This document shows, in pieces, positions 21,375-26,608 of a DNA stretch of 26,608 nt. This DNA is from JBBQAA01 sp038276395 (GTDB taxonomy: Bacteria; Actinomycetota; Thermoleophilia; Solirubrobacterales; Solirubrobacteraceae), in contig JBBQAA010000052.1 in NCBI GenBank assembly GCA_038276395.1, positions 1 through 26,608 of the forward strand, written 5' to 3'. Positions within the stretch are counted from its first letter, which is position 1, and every line of letters begins with the position of its first letter. The notes under the pieces were generated by a model. The model saw only the letters and a list, made by a program, of their open reading frames with translations, ran no database searches and was not told the origin of the DNA. The position numbers were made by a program, and so were the translations under genes.

Positions 21375-21384
21375 CCAGGGGACG

Positions 21385-21576
21385 ATGCATCCCGAGGAAG
21401 CCCCCCGCCGGTCGCTCACGCGCCGCGCCGTCGCCGTGGCGATCATGGGCATCGCCGCCTACCTGCTGCTGAAGGTCGTCCTCCACGCCATCGTGGGGAT
21501 CTTCGCGAGCGTCCTGTGGGCGGTGGTGGCGATCGTCGCGATCGGCGCCGTCATCTGGGCGATACGCCAGTTCTGA
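21385..21576 (+). CDS. Small two-helix membrane protein
   Basis: The 63-residue product has a basic N-terminus (Arg8, Arg9, Arg13, Arg14) and two hydrophobic stretches, about 15-38 and 40-60, ending Trp-Ala-Ile-Arg-Gln-Phe. The positive start suggests a cytoplasmic N-terminus. No family is recognised. A TAGAAT box 10 nt upstream and no ribosome site point to a leaderless or nearly leaderless transcript. It is followed 7 bp later by another small membrane protein, probably in the same operon. Confidence 0.65.
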   Translation: MHPEEAPRRSLTRRAVAVAIMGIAAYLLLKVVLHAIVGIFASVLWAVVAIVAIGAVIWAIRQF

Positions 21577-21583
21577 GCCGGAG

Positions 21584-21889
21584 ATGGGCGGCGGCTTCGC
21601 GCTCATCCCGATCCTCCTCGCCTTCGGGCTCGGCACGGGTCTCGTCGGCCGCCGGAAGGGCTCGAGCTTCCCGCTCTGGTTCGCGATCGGCTTCTGCGCG
21701 CCGTTCATCGGGCTGCTGTGCGCGTTCCTCTACCGCTGGGACTCCGACGAGCTGCGCCGGGAGTGCCCGAGCTGCGGGCAGGTCGTAAAGCTCCACGACG
21801 CCGTGTGCACGAGGTGCGGCACGGATCTCGACTGGCCGGAGACGGCGATCGCGCCGGAGTCGGGGATCGTCCCGCCGCGGCCCGCCTGA
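21584..21889 (+). CDS. Small membrane protein with C-terminal zinc ribbon
   Basis: The 101-residue product has two membrane helices (about 4-22 and 30-51) and then a cytoplasmic-looking zinc ribbon with Cys61-x-x-Cys64 and Cys75-x-x-Cys78 (CPSCG, CTRCG). Such membrane plus zinc-ribbon proteins are widespread and of unknown role. The start lies 7 bp after the preceding stop; GGAG overlaps the region directly before the ATG but is too near to be a normal ribosome site, so translation is probably coupled. It precedes ilvB by 66 bp but has no obvious link to amino acid synthesis. Confidence 0.7.
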   Translation: MGGGFALIPILLAFGLGTGLVGRRKGSSFPLWFAIGFCAPFIGLLCAFLYRWDSDELRRECPSCGQVVKLHDAVCTRCGTDLDWPETAIAPESGIVPPRPA

Positions 21890-21915
21890 CCCCGCCGGCA
21901 CGGCGATCCCCTTCC

Positions 21916-21945
21916 TAGACTGGAAGGTCCCCCGAGCGGAAGGAG
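21916..21945 (+). promoter_or_regulatory. ilvB promoter -10 box and ribosome site
   Basis: TAGACT (21916-21921) is a -10 box identical to that of gatC. Here it is 34 nt before the ATG, and GGAAGGAG (21938-21945) lies 10 nt before the start at 21956. So ilvB, unlike its neighbours, has a leader with a strong ribosome site. No leader peptide or attenuator is visible in the short leader. Confidence 0.5.
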
Positions 21946-21955
21946 CAGGATCCGT

Positions 21956-23632
21956 ATGCGCGCAGTCGACGCCCTCATGGAGTGCCTCAAGGCCGAGGGT
22001 GTCGACGTCGTATTCGGCCTGCCCGGCGGCGCCAACCTTCCGACCTACGACGCCTTCTACGACGCGGGGATCCGCCACATCCTCGTGCGCCACGAGGCGG
22101 GCGGCGGTCACGCCGCCGAGGGCTACGCCAAGGCCACGGGCCGGGTCGGCGTCTCCATCGGCACGAGCGGGCCGGGGGCGACGAACCTCGTCACCCCGAT
22201 CTGCGACGCGATGATGGACTCGGTCCCGGTCGTCTTCCTCACCGGCCAGGTGCGCACCGACCTGCTCGGAACCGACGGCTTCCAGGAGGCCGACACGATG
22301 GGCATCACGATGCCGATCGTCAAGCACTCGATCATGATCCAGCACCCGCTGGAGATCCCCCGCGCCGTCCACGAGGCGTTCCACATCGCGCGGACCGGCC
22401 GCCCCGGGCCGGTCGTGCTCGACATCCCCGTCGACCTCTCGCGCGCGGACATCCCGTACGAGCCGGTGACCGACGTGCACCTGCCGGGCTACCAGCCGAC
22501 GACGGAGGGCAACCAGAAGCAGATCCGCCTGGCCGCCAAGGCGCTGGCTGGCGCTCGGCGCCCCGTGCTCTACGCGGGCGGCGGGGTCGTCAACGCGAAC
22601 GCCGGCGAGGAGCTGCGCGAGCTCGCCCAGAGCGACAACCTCCCCGTCACCTGCACGCTCATGGGCCTCGGCGCGTTCCCGGCGCCCCACGACCAGTGGC
22701 TGGGCATGCTCGGGATGCACGGCACGCGCGCGGCCAACTACGCGATGGACGAGGCCGATCTCATACTCGCCGTCGGCGCGCGCTTCGACGACCGCGTGAC
22801 CGGCAAGCTCTCCGAGTTCGCCCCGCACGCCAAGTTCGTCCACATCGACGTCGACCCGGCGGAGATCTCGAAGAACGTCCCGGCGCACATCCCGATCGTG
22901 GGGGACGCGAAGAACATCCTCCCGCGCCTGACCGCCGAGCTGCGCGCTCTGGCCCCCGACTCCGCGCGCCTGACGGGTTGGTGGGAGCGCATCGAGAAGT
23001 GGCGGCGCGAGCATCCGCTGCGCTACGACGACTCGCCCGACGGGGAGATCGAGCCGCAGTACATGGTGCAGGCGCTCTACGAGGCCACCGGCGGAGAGGC
23101 GATCGTTACCTCGGACGTCGGTCAGCACCAGATGTGGGCGGCCCAGTACTACCACTACCCGGCTCCGCGGCGCTGGATCAACTCGGGCGGCCTCGGGACC
23201 ATGGGCTTCGGCCTGCCCGCGGCGATGGGCGCCGCCGTCGGCTGCCCCGAGCGCACCGTCGTGTGCATCGCCGGGGACGGCTCGGTGCAGATGAACTCCC
23301 AGGAGCTCGCGACGTGCGCCGAGAACGAGATCCCGGTGAAGATCTTCATCATGAACAACGGCTACCTGGGGATGGTCCGCCAGTGGCAGGAGCTGTTCTG
23401 GGAGCGCCGCTACTCGCAGGTCGACATGGGCTCCTTCCCCGACTTCGTGAAGCTCGCCGAGGCCTACGGCGCAGCGGGCTTCCGCTTCGAGGACCGGGCG
23501 ACGCTCGTCGAGGACATGAGGCGCGCGATCGAGACCCCCGGCCCCGTGCTCGTCGACGTCCGCGTGACGCGCGAGGCCAACGTCTACCCAATGATCCCCG
23601 CCGGCGAGGCCGCGCGGAACATGGTGGGCTGA
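21956..23632 (+). CDS. ilvB: Acetolactate synthase large (catalytic) subunit
   Basis: The enzyme joins two pyruvates, or pyruvate and 2-oxobutyrate, in the first shared step of valine, leucine and isoleucine synthesis, using thiamine diphosphate, Mg and FAD. The 558-residue product has the N-terminal domain with the cofactor-activating Glu47 (RHEAGGGHAAEGYAK), TSGPGATN, the FAD domain in the middle, and the ThDP motif starting GDGSVQMN (Asp441) and ending in MNNGYLG (Asn468). Full-length and intact. The catalytic subunit is followed 5 bp later by its regulatory partner ilvN, which marks it as biosynthetic, not a catabolic pyruvate oxidase. Confidence 0.94.
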   Translation: MRAVDALMECLKAEGVDVVFGLPGGANLPTYDAFYDAGIRHILVRHEAGGGHAAEGYAKATGRVGVSIGTSGPGATNLVTPICDAMMDSVPVVFLTGQVRTDLLGTDGFQEADTMGITMPIVKHSIMIQHPLEIPRAVHEAFHIARTGRPGPVVLDIPVDLSRADIPYEPVTDVHLPGYQPTTEGNQKQIRLAAKALAGARRPVLYAGGGVVNANAGEELRELAQSDNLPVTCTLMGLGAFPAPHDQWLGMLGMHGTRAANYAMDEADLILAVGARFDDRVTGKLSEFAPHAKFVHIDVDPAEISKNVPAHIPIVGDAKNILPRLTAELRALAPDSARLTGWWERIEKWRREHPLRYDDSPDGEIEPQYMVQALYEATGGEAIVTSDVGQHQMWAAQYYHYPAPRRWINSGGLGTMGFGLPAAMGAAVGCPERTVVCIAGDGSVQMNSQELATCAENEIPVKIFIMNNGYLGMVRQWQELFWERRYSQVDMGSFPDFVKLAEAYGAAGFRFEDRATLVEDMRRAIETPGPVLVDVRVTREANVYPMIPAGEAARNMVG

Positions 23633-23637
23633 TCGGG

Positions 23638-24198
23638 ATGGGCGAGCCGGTCACGCAGGAGGTCCTCTCGCTGGAGGAGCTCGAGGCCTCGGGCATGGGC
23701 ATGACGGGGCGCAAGCACATCCTCTCGATCCTCGTCGAGAACAAGCCCGGCGTCCTCACCCGGATCTCCGGCCTGTTCGCCCGCCGCGGGTTCAACATCG
23801 ACACGCTGGCCGTCGGCCCGACCGACGACGACGCCATCTCCCGCGTGACGATGACCGTCGACGGCGCGCTGCATCCGATCGACCAGGTCACCAAGCAGCT
23901 GCACAAGCTCGTAAACGTGCTGAAGATTCGCGACCTCGAGCCGGGCGACACCGCCGCGCGGGAGCTGGCGCTCTTCAAGGTCTCGGGCGCGGACGCGGCG
24001 GCCCGCGCCGAGGTGCTCCAGGCGGTCGAGGTCTTCCGCGGCAAGGTCGTCGACCTGACCAAGCGCTCGCTCGTCATCGAGGTCACCGGCACCCAGGCCA
24101 AGATCGAGGCGTTCGAGAAGCTCGTGCGCCCATTCGGCCTGATCGAGATGGCGCGGACGGGGGAGATCGCGATCTCGCGGGGGCGGGGGGAGACCTGA
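23638..24198 (+). CDS. ilvN: Acetolactate synthase small (regulatory) subunit
   Basis: IlvN binds IlvB, raises its activity and confers valine feedback inhibition. The 186-residue product has an N-terminal ACT domain (about 24-97) with ILVENKPGVLTRISGLFARR, GFNIDTLAVGPT and VTMTVDG. A C-terminal domain follows with DLTKRSLVIEVTGT and KIEAFEKLVRPFGLIEMARTG. I take the ATG at 23638, 5 bp after the ilvB stop; an in-frame ATG at 23695, closer to the ACT domain, is a possible alternative that would shorten the product by 19 residues. Confidence 0.93.
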   Translation: MGEPVTQEVLSLEELEASGMGMTGRKHILSILVENKPGVLTRISGLFARRGFNIDTLAVGPTDDDAISRVTMTVDGALHPIDQVTKQLHKLVNVLKIRDLEPGDTAARELALFKVSGADAAARAEVLQAVEVFRGKVVDLTKRSLVIEVTGTQAKIEAFEKLVRPFGLIEMARTGEIAISRGRGET

Positions 24199-24254
24199 CC
24201 CTCACCCGCCGCCCTGCGCTTCCGTCGGGTGCCTTCCGAGCCTGCGAGGACGCG

Positions 24255-25586
24255 GTGCGGCGGGCCCGCCGCACCGGCCGGACCATGCTCGCCGCGGTCC
24301 AGGCGCCACTCCCGGAGGGGGTCGATCTGGCGGGAACGGCCGTGGCCGCGCGACGGGCGGGCGAGCCGCTCTTCCTCTTCGAGCAGCCGGACCGGGGGCG
24401 CCGGGCGCTCGCCGCGGTCGGCGCGGCCGCCGAGCTGACGGAGAGCGGGCCGGGCCGCTTCACCGAGCTCGCCGAGGCCTGGCGGGGGCTCGTCGCCGAC
24501 GCGACGGGGGAGGGGCTCACGGCGGTGACCGGATTCGCCTTCGCGCCCGGCGGGGCCGCCTCGCCGGCGTGGTCGGGCTTTCCTGCGGCCGTGCTCACGG
24601 TGCCCGAGGCGACGCTGGAGTGCCGGGACGGTGAGGCGCGGGTGGTGCTCGCCGCCGCCGCGGCGGCCGACGACACGGCGGAGGACCTGCTCGCGCGGAT
24701 GGAGAGCCGCCTCGTCGACTTGCGACCGGCGGAGCTGCCGCTGCTCGACCCGGCTCCGGTCGACCGCCCCCGCGTCGTCTCGGCGCTGCCGCCCGAGCAC
24801 TACGTCCAGGCCGTCGCGCGGGGCATCGAGCGCATCCGCGCCGGGGAGCTCGACAAGCTCGTCCTGGCCCGCGAGGTCCAGGTCCACGCCGGCGCGCCGC
24901 ACGACGCCGCGGCCGTCTTCGGGGTCCTGCGCGATGCGTTCGGTTCGTGCTTCTCCTATCTCGTCGCCCGCGGTGACGCCGCCTTCATCGGCGCGAGCCC
25001 CGAGCTGCTCGTCCGCCGGGAGGGGCAGCGCGCCTCGACGGTCGCGCTCGCCGGCTCGACCCGCCGGAGCGCCGACCCCGCCGTCGACGACCACCTGGGC
25101 GAGCAGCTCCTAGGCTCGGAGAAGGACCGCTTGGAGCAGGCCATCGTCGCCCGGCGGATCGAGCGCGCGCTACGCCCGCACGCGGTGTGGGTGGCGGCGG
25201 CGCCCGAGCCGGTGGTCATCAAGGTGGCGAACATCCAGCACCTGGCGACCCCGATCCGCGCCCAGCTCGCCTCGCCCGTCGGCGCGCTCGACCTCGCGGG
25301 CCTGTTGCACCCGACCCCGGCGGTGGGCGGGGAGCCGCTCGCCGTGGCGGCGCCGATGATCCCGAGCCTCGAGGGCCTCGATCGCGGCTGGTACGCGGGC
25401 GCGCTCGGGTGGACCGACGCCGAGGAGGACGGCGAGCTGTGCGTGGCGCTGCGCTGCGCGCTCCTGCGCGACCGGGTGGCGCACCTCTACGCGGGGGTGG
25501 GGGTCGTCGCCGACTCCGACCCCGTCGCCGAGCTGGCCGAGACCGAGACGAAGCTCGGAGCGCTGCTGCCGGTTCTCGCCCTGTAG
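24255..25586 (+). CDS. menF: Isochorismate synthase (menaquinone pathway)
   Basis: The enzyme converts chorismate to isochorismate, the substrate of MenD, whose gene converges on it from the right. The product is 443 residues from GTG 24255. The chorismate-binding domain fills the C-terminal two thirds: GELDKLVLAREVQV, GASPELLVRREG (from 246), ALAGSTRR, LGSEKDRLEQAIV, HLATPIRA, HPTPAVGGEP (His352, the isochorismate synthase signature), and a C-terminal GVGVVADSDPVAE. In-frame codons before the GTG still look coding (ALPSGAFRACEDA), back to a CTG overlapping the ilvN stop, so the true start may lie upstream; no ribosome site decides it. Anthranilate or aminodeoxychorismate synthase is less likely given the HPTPAVGG motif and the neighbour. 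Confidence 0.88.
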   Translation: MRRARRTGRTMLAAVQAPLPEGVDLAGTAVAARRAGEPLFLFEQPDRGRRALAAVGAAAELTESGPGRFTELAEAWRGLVADATGEGLTAVTGFAFAPGGAASPAWSGFPAAVLTVPEATLECRDGEARVVLAAAAAADDTAEDLLARMESRLVDLRPAELPLLDPAPVDRPRVVSALPPEHYVQAVARGIERIRAGELDKLVLAREVQVHAGAPHDAAAVFGVLRDAFGSCFSYLVARGDAAFIGASPELLVRREGQRASTVALAGSTRRSADPAVDDHLGEQLLGSEKDRLEQAIVARRIERALRPHAVWVAAAPEPVVIKVANIQHLATPIRAQLASPVGALDLAGLLHPTPAVGGEPLAVAAPMIPSLEGLDRGWYAGALGWTDAEEDGELCVALRCALLRDRVAHLYAGVGVVADSDPVAELAETETKLGALLPVLAL

Positions 25587-25593
25587 CCGCGAC

Positions 25594-26608
25594 TCAGCCG
25601 AAGGCGTCCTCGACCGCGTCGGCGATCCGGCGGTGCAGCGCGAGGTTCTCGGTGCGGTCGGTGCGGACGTGCACGAAGCCGGGCGCGCCCAGATCGGCGA
25701 GCGAGGCGGCGGATGTGTAGGGCAGCTCGAAGGCGGCGGCGACGCGCTCGAGGTCGAGGCCGTGGGGGGTGGCCACGTGCCCCTCGAAGACGTCCTCCTC
25801 CCCCGCCACCGGCAAAAAGGAGAAGATCCCGCCGCCGTCGTTGTCGAGGACGACGAGGCGCAGCGTGAGGCCGAGGCGCCGGTGGGCGATGAGGCCGCCG
25901 ACGTCGTGGAGGAGCGCGAGGTCACCGGTGAGGAGCGTCGTCGGCGCGCGCGCGGCGGCGCCGAAGGCGGAGGAGACGGTGCCGTCGATGCCGTTGGCGC
26001 CGCGGTTGGCGAAGACGCGCGGGCCGTCGTCCCGGGCGGGGGCGAAGGACTCGACGTCGCGGATCGGCATGGAGGAGGCGACCCACAGGATCTCCCCGGC
26101 CCCGAGGCCGCCGCTGAGGGCTCGGGCGACCCCGGGTTCGGACAGCGCATGCTCGCCGAGGACGGCGTCGATCGCGGCGGCGGCCGCGGCGTCCGCCGCG
26201 CGCCAACCGCGCAACCACTCCGGGGCGCTCGGCTCGGGCCGGAGGGCGTCGAGGGGGCCGGGGTGGACGGCGCTCGTGACCGCGTCCGGGTCCTGCCAGG
26301 CCGCCTCCGGATCGATCGCGATCTGTGGGCAGGCGAGGCCGGCGAGCCAGGTCCGGAGCGGCTTCGAGGTGGGCAGGTCGCCGATCCGCGCGACGCACTC
26401 GGGCTCCTGAGCAGCGGCGAATCCGGGGGAGCGCAGGAGATGGTCGTAGTGGGCGATGGCGGCCTCGCCGCGCCGCGCCCCGCTCGGCGGGTCGGCGAGG
26501 ACGGGCCAGCCCGCGCGCTCGGCCCACGCGGCAGCGGCGGCGCCGTCGCCGCGCGGGTCCCCGCCGGCCACGAGCACGCCGCGGGCCGGCAGCTCGAGCG
26601 CCGGCCCG
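25594..26608 (-). CDS. menD: MenD, SEPHCHC synthase (C-terminal part; start beyond window)
   Basis: MenD condenses isochorismate with 2-oxoglutarate using thiamine diphosphate to make the first committed menaquinone intermediate. About 338 residues are visible of a family of roughly 550; the reading frame runs off the right edge. Visible parts are the middle domain, then LWVASSMPIRDVESFAP, VFANRGANGIDGTVSSAFG, and the ThDP/Mg motif LTGDLALLHD ending in DNDGGGIFSFLP. No defect is seen in the visible part. The stop is 7 bp from the convergent isochorismate synthase gene, so the two menaquinone genes are on opposite strands and cannot share a transcript. Confidence 0.93.
   Translation of the reverse strand, partial: GPALELPARGVLVAGGDPRGDGAAAAAWAERAGWPVLADPPSGARRGEAAIAHYDHLLRSPGFAAAQEPECVARIGDLPTSKPLRTWLAGLACPQIAIDPEAAWQDPDAVTSAVHPGPLDALRPEPSAPEWLRGWRAADAAAAAAIDAVLGEHALSEPGVARALSGGLGAGEILWVASSMPIRDVESFAPARDDGPRVFANRGANGIDGTVSSAFGAAARAPTTLLTGDLALLHDVGGLIAHRRLGLTLRLVVLDNDGGGIFSFLPVAGEEDVFEGHVATPHGLDLERVAAAFELPYTSAASLADLGAPGFVHVRTDRTENLALHRRIADAVEDAFG

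Noticed and set aside
1..26608. CRISPR array, rRNA or tRNA genes
   Set aside because: No regularly spaced repeats, no rRNA-like stretch and no tRNA structure were recognised on either strand.

Overview
The window reads as chromosomal DNA of a high-GC actinobacterium. A Thermoleophilia-type lineage (Solirubrobacterales or Gaiellales) is my best guess. The grounds are strong G/C bias at third codon positions, a menaquinone pathway (isochorismate synthase plus MenD), a PPOX-fold protein of the F420/flavin type, a gatC-gatA-gatB operon, and many start codons preceded at 7-13 nt by a TANNNT box, as expected for leaderless transcripts. The taxonomic call is inference.

Layout. (1) 1 to about 5,400 is the right-hand part of a prophage or phage-derived element: unknown small genes, a small Cys/His protein, terminase small and large subunits, an HNH nuclease, a gene-poor 548-bp stretch with repeats and hairpins, then a tightly coupled three-gene cassette (149-aa unknown protein, 31-aa peptide, tyrosine integrase). 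No portal, capsid or tail gene follows the terminase, so the element is either rearranged or incomplete, or its structural genes lie to the left. (2) 5,425-7,144 is cysteine synthesis (cysK, cysE). (3) 7,148-8,404 on the minus strand holds a PPOX-fold gene and a queuosine-salvage (Qng1/DUF2419) gene broken by a frameshift. (4) 8,453-12,597 is pcrA/uvrD-type helicase carrying a 363-residue intein at helicase motif III, overlapped by folD. (5) 12,627-16,887 is a small membrane protein and gatCAB (tRNA-dependent amidotransferase). (6) 16,936-19,860 is an unsettled region: a short conserved-looking protein, a membrane protein without a normal start codon, a sulfotransferase-like gene with two compensating frameshifts, and a decayed vapC-like PIN toxin. 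(7) 19,860-20,970 is a divergent SnoaL-like/TetR pair around a dyad operator. (8) 21,385-24,198 is two small membrane proteins and the ilvB-ilvN acetolactate synthase operon. (9) 24,255-26,608 is isochorismate synthase converging on a MenD gene that is cut by the window end.

Working together: CysE makes O-acetylserine for CysK; GatCAB amidates mischarged tRNAs; IlvB/IlvN start branched-chain amino acid synthesis; the isochorismate synthase supplies MenD. The least conventional material is the intein and the atypical DNA next to it, the integrase cassette with its coupled micropeptide, and the run of frameshifted genes. I saw no clearly new defence or signalling system. No tRNA, rRNA or CRISPR array was recognised.
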